From: a virus
IMG/VR virus record: IMGVR_UViG_3300032516_000241
Span: 1 to 20,632 of that record
Reading direction: 5' to 3' (one strand)
DNA: 20,632 bases
In this document: positions 11,101 to 16,848 of the stretch, in pieces
Layout: every line of letters begins with the position of its first letter
How positions within the stretch are numbered: position 1 is the first letter of the stretch
The notes under the pieces: generated by a model
The model's input: the letters and a program-made list of their open reading frames with translations, nothing else
What the model was told of the DNA's origin: nothing
Database searches by the model: none
Program-made: the position numbers and the translations under genes

Positions 11101-12810
11101 ACTGGTGGTTGCAGAAAATGATCCAGTTGTGATTGGACGATATTTCCACGAATATGATAATTCTGTCCATTTGTTCATTTCTACACGTGAATCATATTCA
11201 AGAATAGGTGCTTGGGCTCTACGAACACCGGCAAATGAACTTACTCGTGATTTGTGAATCCACTTGTTTTGTTGTGTCCATTGATTACCAACTTGTAGTG
11301 TTGCAGCACAGCTTGCTGTCAAGTCCCATAAAATATCACCTTTGAGTTTATCACCAACAAAAACACTCCAATCCTGAATAACTAATATCCATGCTGTATT
11401 ACCTGGGTTGCGTTGATACAAACCATCAAGCGTTGTATCTAACCACAACGCAAGAGCTGTTGGGATACCATTAAATGCAATCCATGCACCATCTCCAACC
11501 CCAGCAGCAGATTCACCACTTGTTTGAAATGGTTGTGCATATGGACCTAATAAGAATGTCCAAGGTGGATCACCAGGTGCTTGATTATCATCCCACAAAG
11601 CTAAATCCCAACCAAAATCACCAGAACATACACAATTTGCATCTACACGTAATACATCATGCAACTCTTCTAAAGAGATAATACCAGATGCTACTGGTGT
11701 GCAAGGTACCCACGCAAAACCATTCCAACAATAAACATCAAGATCCATAGTACTTGTATCCACCCAATATCGACCAAGCACCGAAGGTGGTGGCATTGTT
11801 GGGCTACGAATAGCCATGGGAGAAATATCTGGATCAAAGATGATTGTTGTTTGAATTGGTATGGAGCCTTGCACACAAATGTTGACATCAATTGTACAAG
11901 TACCGTTACCAACAGCTGTTAATGGAATATCTTCATTAACGAGAATTGTTGTATTACCAGCGCCAAATGTTGTACTACTTACCGTATATGTACCATCTGC
12001 GCCACCCGTATTGTTGGTGATAGTAAATGGAATTCCTGGACCAAGAACAGACCGGAAATCACCTGCAATTACCCACAATCGGGCTGGTGCATCAACACCA
12101 ACCACAAATGCAGTTTGAGTTTCCAAACTGTAAGAGGAACTTTGAACAGTGAAGAAACGATTACGAATGTTAATATCCAATGTATCCTTAATCCACACAC
12201 GGAAGTTTTCAATAAACAACGTACTAAGTTGTCCATCAACTGTGACCGAATTATTTCCAACATCAATTTCAACGATTGGGAATGTTTCACCATACGTTTG
12301 AACTAGAGTGTCATATGCTGTAAGAACGTTTAATTCTTTTTCACAACGATTTTCAATTGTTAGATACTGTGGTAAATCTGTAGGGTTTACCGGTTCCCAG
12401 TAATAGTCTGTGAAATTAACAACCATGTCCAAATTAACTGGAGGTACCCAGTTAAAATGAATTGTGTTACCCCACTCTTGCATACGAAGAAAATCTACTC
12501 CCATTAGAGTTAATTGTTCTTGATATGCTTTGAATGACATAGCTGTTTCCACCGTACCAACTTTTGAATAAATTGTTGGTTGCAGTTGAAACGCTTGTAA
12601 TTGAGGAGTTGGTTCGGGGAGTTGACGATTTGTCAACGATGAGGGATTGGGCGTGCCGACATAGCCTGAGACGTGCGTTGTATCATCTTTTGTCAACATA
12701 CGATCAAAAGATGTGTTTAGAACGCTTTTGTTAGTTTCTGATCGTAGAACTTCTGGTAGAAGTTCAAACAGATTAGTATGTGGTTCAGGATGGTCGCTGT
12801 GGTTTGCCAC
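2155..12810 (-). CDS. Giant (3,551-residue) baseplate/tail structural protein at the gp7/gpI position
   Basis: One uninterrupted frame covers more than half the window. The start is GTG at 12810: AGAGGA lies seven bases upstream, no in-frame ATG exists nearby, and a promoter-like element is just beyond. T4 gp7, at the same place after gp6, has about 1,030 residues, so this is over three times longer. No signal peptide, membrane segment or catalytic motif is evident; the sequence is rich in T, V, N, P, Y and W, typical of beta-rich tail proteins. Visible internal units are: three modules of the F.pG..F.i..n.GtYtV type (near 237-311, 782-857, 1989-2064); six copies of a short Y/L-W...tg.ly.WNG.aWv motif (near 347, 456, 1057, 1111, 1500, 2672); and a flagellar-hook-like beta insertion (near 2984-3097). 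The last 400 residues are more charged and helical and may be the wedge-docking part. It overlaps the endonuclease start by eight bases. The structural role is well supported by context; equivalence to gp7 is positional inference. Confidence 0.82.
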   Translation of the reverse strand: MANHSDHPEPHTNLFELLPEVLRSETNKSVLNTSFDRMLTKDDTTHVSGYVGTPNPSSLTNRQLPEPTPQLQAFQLQPTIYSKVGTVETAMSFKAYQEQLTLMGVDFLRMQEWGNTIHFNWVPPVNLDMVVNFTDYYWEPVNPTDLPQYLTIENRCEKELNVLTAYDTLVQTYGETFPIVEIDVGNNSVTVDGQLSTLFIENFRVWIKDTLDINIRNRFFTVQSSSYSLETQTAFVVGVDAPARLWVIAGDFRSVLGPGIPFTITNNTGGADGTYTVSSTTFGAGNTTILVNEDIPLTAVGNGTCTIDVNICVQGSIPIQTTIIFDPDISPMAIRSPTMPPPSVLGRYWVDTSTMDLDVYCWNGFAWVPCTPVASGIISLEELHDVLRVDANCVCSGDFGWDLALWDDNQAPGDPPWTFLLGPYAQPFQTSGESAAGVGDGAWIAFNGIPTALALWLDTTLDGLYQRNPGNTAWILVIQDWSVFVGDKLKGDILWDLTASCAATLQVGNQWTQQNKWIHKSRVSSFAGVRRAQAPILEYDSRVEMNKWTELSYSWKYRPITTGSFSATTSQPTRLELEPVKGWLAVQPGAPGTAWYLYLFDKNATEARDINYATTFVPGFTFLVVSDIPMINNSFTVDYSIYREGAPSDPLEVQGGYLVTIVKLVELGAGIDAFFTTTPQGGGVNHARIEPQITTLGDIWRGYQVHWFLDLNSMTSTAAGSQVGNPMLNRAIEQGDPYSFSGVPSVGPMVVGEYFQETTITGVGVTNIALDASFRFIDQTFFTIVAPLIVGVNGTWSVLGNHAAFFTPGMSFVIPNNGAGNGIYTVLSALDVGPNTEIIVNETIPALATVSGTILTGRSLFALAGQDQIRVYKNNIQQYGTYVELSAIGVPDYTAVGTSIYTTQSFNYVTNVVFTTPLTQYDIIRIEVGPAALSDMGMQYVPVRTIEDETAFLAAVLVGTQPTYLGRNSFDHKDQVKTLVNQYPLFDMYDVCSGNLISASPLFAYREDPSAPVNRVVQKRIVTSDGGREFGFVQFMLAEDNGQIYGYRLLDGRMQPSDYWYNPSTGILLQWNGVAWQTLFVIQDSGTGLIETHVPFVGATPPTYLVTIENSIWYDPTTQLVYKSNGITWVVQALPKQDDSLVTPAVAIEGGDPTLTTVWRSVPQYTDNTSGPPSTWTGGTYIPQWVDGDNNPIPVGDPGGDWEIPDQWRLNPEHHNRTNISYSELVTHFRSIVDAQPNPFSFPGGGISGFSQADFNYSLGGTIKEHNDSYDTLVSAVNLINVTPPGVIEFAQQQYADLLLAIKELFNRNLVTMLSNLSVDALTDLPGFVAETVISAYEANDFYAEVYVDTSAFDAATNVGMRNWISTVPMFALGPVIQPVMDIDVKMNLYQILHHDGHRSSINFTAAEEDSASRILCVIPDTRVTNGTIGKIATTPPPCFMSVLPFVLPSNCPNTTFSTQFGVIRNGVYWYQTSNPRALYRFNVIAVTPVAPSGTGVPVGAFYWNSMLNQLFTWNGSAWIAAAPVQEISLAWELVDMRLLLANTLLTVENQLYAITPKPITEFAFDYASLTPNPSEQAFYDQYNEEQFFAFIARRRIRAPFENFNYTPSDAFTWNYVYSSVTTPPTFSITPGLAASWQQLYTLWYGTPYPHLEPWSLQGFIDKPDWWDAFYLDATETYHWRRDGIHDMWANIRVGIIPTVGTTPTGVPGTGLPGQITLVYNYVSVNTGTVVIAGNYAPDDVLPPYYSTSSPTIRSFFTSLSTEIVAPGANYAYGDGGPTEWQWLVSGEHVYDPLVVAFRMQPVRFMHYAWGIDFIRVNNLQLDPTFCQVYNHEDALFHGDIYDNNIKFLVRGMNQWYVNYNRYVGYDTNKEFRVLWTQWNPLLTYQFSGIIDTSTLQVTNKYFDVGPQDYNVILANMGVIKDMWSDAFEVVILNMPPALISYSNQAQWKMELETLAAIPRAISYYDVMNYPFVVDVSTNTATFYRYAISGALSVSNLLEVNGDHVTDFPHDTVFDVIDSTANNGTYTVVASIYDPSTDKTRITTLEALPSSVVDGMIDLPNNILPWQTGDLVFITSSQLLPAPLVQYQPLYIIRLTNRTFRVSDSPNDATVGLPFIWTTPGTGDLNVGQVTSSFQVLGGTGPSKEIWNHYTVDKTKVRNFTPPYSIAGIQRLLNIIDGYQSYQTDLGVLYNLSDFSELDPETGRNVDWQLEEERFIDWAFRLRRTRLSVADKYPFVVLDQTDNTLQFTGQIPTWSAGMAIVMTSTGLLPEPFIGNTPYYYYPSTTISGVFQLSTTRQIAASIVDILSNGSGIMFVAPQNRPQSFPSFEMNPARNNLWVATPQGVLANVIQGPYADIRVQQTIFDQYARPLTADKLLIFREDTLARLAMRTGIANDVVPPSVSTVDPYNLIHMGGAHLFIEGIQHVVLFNDYTTSNQILYDSFLGLQAQRFGLDFYEKKDYTLRPTLGGYYLLDGKFLRNIEGQTVDSQNYYDTYALKEQTKVGHHSRALVGYREGQMKFMDLLNTNAKTQFIFYRGMIQAKGSTNAIKAYINSRRFVDAKVDEFWAWKIADFGDVRPKVYPEIKLFASDGQVDDIRLEFLTDSEASDKAVVAADKAQGFNVITFADQSRWIDAPQQQELLHNSILFLDSKVTSLTTIYASDVVPTSGQETVDLWYQKSTGDIFVWNGTSWVLTTDVNVKITTVGTDVYVQQPVFSDTVRITHRQLVIPGDLRNYTTSYLQPGTGPSEYERINSQVVRFTTFGFSDIIMLFTINPAKTQNSPGKIIDYVSETVLTDVPYWDPARGNHSIIAIHNVNIQNAGDPALYTNTLNPNDVSEQAWNQHEIQTVWLDTSTLAYLPYYDDIISPQLNDRLYSWGRFADWGQVRVFQWVESEFTPEQWTATASNEADNTAIPSNTKITGTPRNTVFKRERIPIATTVNVGTDELLGANGMSIGDQALLTINGTITPTRPTTGVNPDLFDSLATSMTAIITITVVPAVYSESPAIATITFFDIPAVVPATLTNLANGLYDFTFAVNGGVPVNYTITITGATTVTQLAAKIMVVLVGIATTVEAAQNTITITALDLQLPLTTTTTLASSTKYYVTLGTTASIIKLSDVPNGTAFEYGTGGIGTLAVVPAFKAINWTPKPVSSQQIIPIIDGYTLPVPPLFTLDSSLFSPGDVVNTYLNGRLSQADLTVDSLYQIPNTAQYVLRDIIMVVRPIPVVTPEEAAFDPDASDDGTTNVQLKEMVQYTQRVVTFDTIEKTLYYFWVENRLNKIEDREDALPLIQVAQQLAVIPTPYLVVQRPEDDPTLADRFGYGITYGTVYSVPWIYDLYPVIPVFYRQAIIRKAADYVRTDNRYEMRFTRDLTLRDNLDDGYRPVNLKDKHQEWLVIRREQGVNIDRYLWNRLTESLIFYKLADPSIRVPALERTLYDEMNGTDTQYGLGEAQAFTDGTLSLQTVIAYLEDPNNDFYPLDINSFFATYSFDTPANIAISMDVIYNTFGTIHVNNIWFNTLLDAFSVKSKYPQIFKTSWVALHGIRVLEVAGLFDD
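6620..6845 (-). repeat. Beta module copy E in the giant gene
   Basis: Encodes roughly residues 1989-2064, with the landmarks VNGDHVTDF, VFDVID, NNGTYTVVAS and a final V.G.I. It is the most divergent of the five copies of the module found in this window. Confidence 0.5.
10240..10465 (-). repeat. Beta module copy D in the giant gene
   Basis: Encodes roughly residues 782-857, with W.VLGNHAAFFTPGMSFVI, GNGIYTVLSA and VNETIP..ATVSGTI. It is clearly similar to the copies in the gene at 1-1218. Confidence 0.65.
11880..12100 (-). repeat. Beta module copy C in the giant gene
   Basis: Encodes roughly residues 237-311, with LWVIAGDFRSVLGPGIPF, ADGTYTVSST and ILVNEDIP..AVGNGT. It shares the VNE.IP strand with copy D. 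Confidence 0.65.
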
Positions 12811-12817
12811 GTATGGT

Positions 12818-12823
12818 TCCTCT
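12818..12823 (-). promoter_or_regulatory. Shine-Dalgarno AGAGGA that fixes the GTG start of the giant gene
   Basis: Minus-strand AGAGGA, seven spacer bases, then GTG at 12810. It is the strongest ribosome site seen in the window and decides in favour of the GTG. Confidence 0.8.
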
Positions 12824-12836
12824 TGGTTTTGCCCAA

Positions 12837-12845
12837 GTATTTATC
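12837..12845 (-). promoter_or_regulatory. Late-promoter-like element GATAAATAC for the giant gene
   Basis: Minus-strand GATAAATAC lies in the 64-base gap between the gp6-like and giant genes. T4-like spacing would start transcription near 12831 and give a leader of about 20 bases that contains AGAGGA. This is the best placed of the elements. Confidence 0.65.
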
Positions 12846-12874
12846 AATAGAACCCACCAGATATTCCACTAGTT

Positions 12875-15800
12875 TTAACCGTTTAAGCGCAGATTGATTG
12901 AATTGTAAGATGGAACCAATACAATGTCATCAACGGTAATATCAGCATAGAAAATTTCATCTTCGGCGGCAAATACCTCAAACATATCACCAAATTGGTT
13001 TTGTTCAAATAATGGTACAATCACAACAGAACTAATATCCATCGGCAATGCAGCATGAATTGATGCAGCCATTTCTGTAAAGAAGAACGTTTCCCCAAAT
13101 TCCCATGTGGTGATGTCCAAGAAATTTCGAACAGTTGCAACAATTGTTGTTTTGATCTCATTATCGGTCAACAAGGCATCAGCTGATTTAATTACTTTAA
13201 GAGTTGCTTGTAGTTGCGGAGCGGCCTGACCACCAAACAACAGCTTAATCTTACCTGGCTGTAGAATAACTGTATCCGAAATCATTGCATTATCAAGCAA
13301 ATAATTGTATGAAGTACGCAAATCTAGTGGGGTTGGTACAGCTGGAAGACTTTGATTATTCTCCAATGCTTGTTTCAAGGACACAAAATAGCCTTTGGTA
13401 ATAACCATCATATCAATGATGTTACTTGCTGCAGGATCAACTAAGTGATATCGTGCCGTGAAGTGGAACCAAGCAAAATTAAAATTCTCACGACCATTAT
13501 TACGTTTCCAGAGGTTAGCTCCTGCGAGTTGATCCTCGATGTAAGAAGTGATTGTTTCATAACTAACTGCAGTAGGTACCCAAGGATCATCAACTGTCAA
13601 ACGTGAAAAGTACACATAATCTTTCACTATGACAACAACTTGCGTATTGCCGTTCATATTGAACACTTCAACTATTGAAACAATTTCATCTGGTAATAGT
13701 GACCCTTCTTGCCAATCAACTAACGGTGTCATTGTTGTCAGATCACCTGTCACTGTTACATCACCCTGACCAGTAATATAGAGAATTGGAATTGTGATGT
13801 CCGTCGTTGTATACGGAGCAGTTGAACTGCCCACTGTTGCAATATCAATCAATAGAAAGTTTGTTAATGAAGCAAACAATGGTGGAGCACCATCTACAAT
13901 GTTTATCGTTGATGCGGTTCCAAATGTGTTACTCATTACAACCAATGCACCGTCGATGATAGCAATAAATCCATTTCCTGTCAAGGCTGAATTAATATCA
14001 AACAACAAATTTGTATATGTATATGTTGCTGGGATTACCACGGTCACACTAACCGGATATGGTGTCCCATCAATTGTAATTGTTGTATTATATGTACCCG
14101 CTAAAGCAAATGGTTGATCACCGGCAGCAATTCCTGTTGAAAAAAGTATCGGTTGTTGGCCAGCAACCAGTGTAATAGTTGGATTGATAATCCCAAATAG
14201 CATTGGATTATCAGGAACTCGATCACCATTTGCATCAACAGAAACAACACTGATGCTGTTAATATCTCTCAAACCAATTTCTGGTCCACTATCAATTGTT
14301 TCTTGTGCAAGAACATTAAAATTCCAATTCTGTGACATTAAAGCAGCACGATTATTATCAACATTTGCTTGCAAAATAACGATCAAATCAAAATCTGAAT
14401 TCAATGTATCATAATCAACAATTGTTGCTCCATCATTTTGATTCCAAAATTGTGTTGTAACACTTTCAACAATTGTCCGACGGGCATCCCTTGATACATT
14501 GTAAATTGTTTCAAACACACTTAACTGCGTAACAGAAATCAATGGATATGTAATGAAGTCGATTGGATATCCCACACCTCCCAAACCATCCACAAAGAGT
14601 GGTGGTGTACCCGGTAATGTTGGCGCTGCACTTGTTTTCAAACTATACCATTCATTCGTAACTTTGTTGTAGTACATGTCAAATGCAGCTGGTGATGGTG
14701 GTGGGGCTAACGCCGCAACAATACGATCGATTTCATCTTGATTAAAAGTGCGACGAATATCACTTGAAGGTACACCATTGGTAATCAATTGCATATAAAT
14801 GTCTGTTGATGATAGCAGTGGTTCAATATAGGTTGAAATTAACGTGCTTGGTGACACTCCTGGTGTTGTTTCAGAGATTTGTTCATCTTGAAAATATAGG
14901 AGAGCATCATCACCAAAAATCTTCACGTTTTCATACGAACCACTTGGATCATGCCATGGAATATATTTGCTATCACCAGCAAATGTTCTATTGAAAGAAC
15001 GCAATTTTAAGATTGAACTATCCTGCAATGGGAAGACATTATAATCTTCCGCATTAACCATACGATCTTGAGTGTAGTATACAGCAGGTGCTGTCACACG
15101 AATATGTTCTAGTGTTTCTGCAGAAGAAGCATTCTGTAATGTGTTAATTAACGAAACGGTAAATGTAAATGTCTGAACACGACCTAAAGTATCAACGTAC
15201 GAAAAAGATAATGTTTGATTGACAACCGCTGAACGAGGAACCACAACATCATCGTCGATACTTGAGCGAACCCAGGCATCAAATGTTCCTTTAGGAATAT
15301 CTGAAAATTCACCATCTCCAAAAATCAATTGAATTTGGTTATTTGTTAGCGTTTCAACTTCATATTTGTTACGAATCGGATTTGTATTGAAAATAATATT
15401 CTGTGCATGTGCAAGATCAACTTGCTGCCAATCACCTGAACGAACGCCCGTTGCTCGATGATACGGAAGAAGTGGTGGTAGATCCAATGTTACTCCCGTG
15501 TTTGGATCAATGTTATTCAACCATACGTCTGTTTCGTTGATGTTCGTTGCATTGACAAGGTAGATTTGATTTGGTGTAATACCATCAAAGTTTGTTCGAA
15601 ATCGCTGCATTGTTCCTTGCTTGGTGAAACAGAAGAAGCCTGTTGTATCAGATTGGTCACCCAACCCATCGTTACCATAGCTAATCACAAAATTCGTATT
15701 ATTTTGTGGACGGCGCTCTACGAGTCCCTGTGTCAAACTACGTGCTAATGGAACTAATTCCATAGGTAGAGATTGTCCACCAACTGTCGTTGAGTATTGA

Positions 15801-16381
15801 AATACACCAAGTGGTAATGGAACAAGATTCCATTGATACAGTTCAAATACAACATCATCAATTTGAAAACGATCAGTTGGAACCACAGATCCAAATGGTT
15901 GAGCCAGAACACGATTCATTACCTGAATAAACTGTTGTTTCCAATCAACATTGTTTATATCATTCCAACGAATTGTGGTATTGGCTAAATTGATACCATT
16001 AGTATCAATTACTGGTTCTGTTGTGGCGATTGATTGAATTTTAACTAAGCCACGAGCTGGTAGCATTCGATCCGCTTTGTATGAAACTAACTTTGCTAGA
16101 CGAAGAATACTATCTCGACGTTGTGCTGTTGTGATGAAGTTTTCTTGGGCATTTACGTCGAGGCGATAAGCAATCTGTTCTGCCACATAAGCAAAAGATT
16201 CCACAACAGCAATAAATTCACTACTTTCAATGAAGTCGTTGAAAGTTTCTGGAAAATACAATTTAATGTATTCAAGAATACTTTGCTTGATTGAGTTGTA
16301 ATCAAATGCTGCAAAATTTACATTTTGAAATGCAGTATAGATACGTTCAAACGATTCTGCTCGGGAGACTAGACGACTCAT
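12875..16381 (-). CDS. Baseplate wedge protein, T4 gp6 / P2 gpJ family
   Basis: The protein has 1,168 residues. The N-terminus has the helical pattern of gp6/J proteins (IYTAFQNVNFAAFDYNSIKQ, later NAQENFITTAQRRDSILRLA). Near residues 353-365, LIFGDGEFSDIPKG matches the FGDG.f...P.G signature of the Baseplate_J family. The C-terminal 170 residues carry the usual closing pattern (IKLLFGG..., TDNEIKTTIVATVRNFLD, WEFGETFFFTEM). Gp6 dimers form the inner ring holding the wedges together, with gp25 and gp7 as partners; both neighbours fit. T4 gp6 has about 660 residues, so this protein has roughly 500 more. The extra part includes a beta insertion near residues 754-850 (IDGTPYPVSVTV, then LLFDINSAL and TFGTASTINIVDG), similar to flagellin/hook insertion domains. 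Its ATG overlaps the gp25-like stop by four bases, implying coupled translation, with AAGG nine bases upstream. Confidence 0.92.
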   Translation of the reverse strand: MSRLVSRAESFERIYTAFQNVNFAAFDYNSIKQSILEYIKLYFPETFNDFIESSEFIAVVESFAYVAEQIAYRLDVNAQENFITTAQRRDSILRLAKLVSYKADRMLPARGLVKIQSIATTEPVIDTNGINLANTTIRWNDINNVDWKQQFIQVMNRVLAQPFGSVVPTDRFQIDDVVFELYQWNLVPLPLGVFQYSTTVGGQSLPMELVPLARSLTQGLVERRPQNNTNFVISYGNDGLGDQSDTTGFFCFTKQGTMQRFRTNFDGITPNQIYLVNATNINETDVWLNNIDPNTGVTLDLPPLLPYHRATGVRSGDWQQVDLAHAQNIIFNTNPIRNKYEVETLTNNQIQLIFGDGEFSDIPKGTFDAWVRSSIDDDVVVPRSAVVNQTLSFSYVDTLGRVQTFTFTVSLINTLQNASSAETLEHIRVTAPAVYYTQDRMVNAEDYNVFPLQDSSILKLRSFNRTFAGDSKYIPWHDPSGSYENVKIFGDDALLYFQDEQISETTPGVSPSTLISTYIEPLLSSTDIYMQLITNGVPSSDIRRTFNQDEIDRIVAALAPPPSPAAFDMYYNKVTNEWYSLKTSAAPTLPGTPPLFVDGLGGVGYPIDFITYPLISVTQLSVFETIYNVSRDARRTIVESVTTQFWNQNDGATIVDYDTLNSDFDLIVILQANVDNNRAALMSQNWNFNVLAQETIDSGPEIGLRDINSISVVSVDANGDRVPDNPMLFGIINPTITLVAGQQPILFSTGIAAGDQPFALAGTYNTTITIDGTPYPVSVTVVIPATYTYTNLLFDINSALTGNGFIAIIDGALVVMSNTFGTASTINIVDGAPPLFASLTNFLLIDIATVGSSTAPYTTTDITIPILYITGQGDVTVTGDLTTMTPLVDWQEGSLLPDEIVSIVEVFNMNGNTQVVVIVKDYVYFSRLTVDDPWVPTAVSYETITSYIEDQLAGANLWKRNNGRENFNFAWFHFTARYHLVDPAASNIIDMMVITKGYFVSLKQALENNQSLPAVPTPLDLRTSYNYLLDNAMISDTVILQPGKIKLLFGGQAAPQLQATLKVIKSADALLTDNEIKTTIVATVRNFLDITTWEFGETFFFTEMAASIHAALPMDISSVVIVPLFEQNQFGDMFEVFAAEDEIFYADITVDDIVLVPSYNSINLRLNG

Positions 16382-16770
16382 TCTGATGCGCCTTCAAAAA
16401 GGATATTCAAGTTCAGATTATCAATAATATTCAATTCTATGTATAACATTCGTGCTGCAGCAACCACCCGATTACTATCATAATCGGGAATGACTGACAT
16501 CTGAAGAAGTTCAACTCTAGGGTCAAAATTGATAACTGTTTCTAAGTCTTCTCTCAAAATGCCAAGTGTGATCTCATCCAGTGGCTCGAATGCCAGATCT
16601 GGTATTCTTGTACCGTACGTAGGCATCATTACACGTTCACCTCGACGTGTAAAGATATGATTAAGGATATCCATTTTGACCAACTCAACGTCTGTCAATG
16701 AAAAGGTTTTATTCTTTTCATATTCAAACGAAGAATAGCCGCGATAGAGACCAAATGTTATTCCTGCCAT
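16378..16770 (-). CDS. Baseplate wedge protein, T4 gp25 / P2 gpW family
   Basis: The protein has 130 residues, close to T4 gp25. The family signature is plain: ILNHIFTRRGERVMMPTYG (residues 35-53), then IPDLAFEPLD, with an N-terminal helix ending in the conserved R.G.R...P.yG turn. Gp25 sits in the inner baseplate, binds the gp6-like protein and helps nucleate the sheath; the adjacent gp6-like gene fits this. Two ATGs stand in tandem (16773 and 16770). I chose the second because CGGAG lies six bases before it but only three before the first. The gene follows a promoter-like element and overlaps the start of the gp6-like gene (ATGA), so the two are probably co-transcribed and translationally coupled. 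Confidence 0.93.
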   Translation of the reverse strand: MAGITFGLYRGYSSFEYEKNKTFSLTDVELVKMDILNHIFTRRGERVMMPTYGTRIPDLAFEPLDEITLGILREDLETVINFDPRVELLQMSVIPDYDSNRVVAAARMLYIELNIIDNLNLNILFEGASE

Positions 16771-16776
16771 CATTTA

Positions 16777-16781
16777 CTCCG
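16777..16781 (-). promoter_or_regulatory. Shine-Dalgarno CGGAG before the tandem ATG ATG
   Basis: The spacing is three bases to the ATG at 16773 and six to the ATG at 16770, which favours the second start for the gp25-like protein. Confidence 0.65.
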
Positions 16782-16790
16782 ATAGTTCAT

Positions 16791-16799
16791 GTATTTATT
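16791..16799 (-). promoter_or_regulatory. Late-promoter-like element AATAAATAC before the gp25/gp6-like pair
   Basis: Minus-strand AATAAATAC lies in the 78-base gap after the spike gene. T4-like spacing would place the start near 16785, leaving a short leader that contains CGGAG. It shares ATAAATAC with the elements at 12837 and 2143. Confidence 0.62.
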
Positions 16800-16848
16800 C
16801 GGGGTCAGGCATGTTTTGTTTCGTCTAAGTTTCAAAACGAATCTGACA

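Noticed and set aside
4726-11775. Diversity-generating or CRISPR-like repeat arrays
   Set aside because: The repeats are protein-level and diverged at the DNA level, irregularly spaced, and there is no reverse transcriptase or template repeat in the window.
12822-12837. Minus-strand stem CTTGG with a six-base loop and CCAAG
   Set aside because: Only five pairs and no U tract. It overlaps the predicted transcription start, so it cannot be a terminator and may not be fully transcribed.
13794-14117. Plus-strand open frame of 107 codons opposite the gp6-like gene
   Set aside because: Composition mirrors the TV-rich antisense of the real gene, with no supporting signal.
16813-16838. GTTTTG and CAAAAC inverted pair after the spike gene
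   Set aside because: Six weak pairs around a 14-base loop and no run of T afterwards; not a credible terminator.
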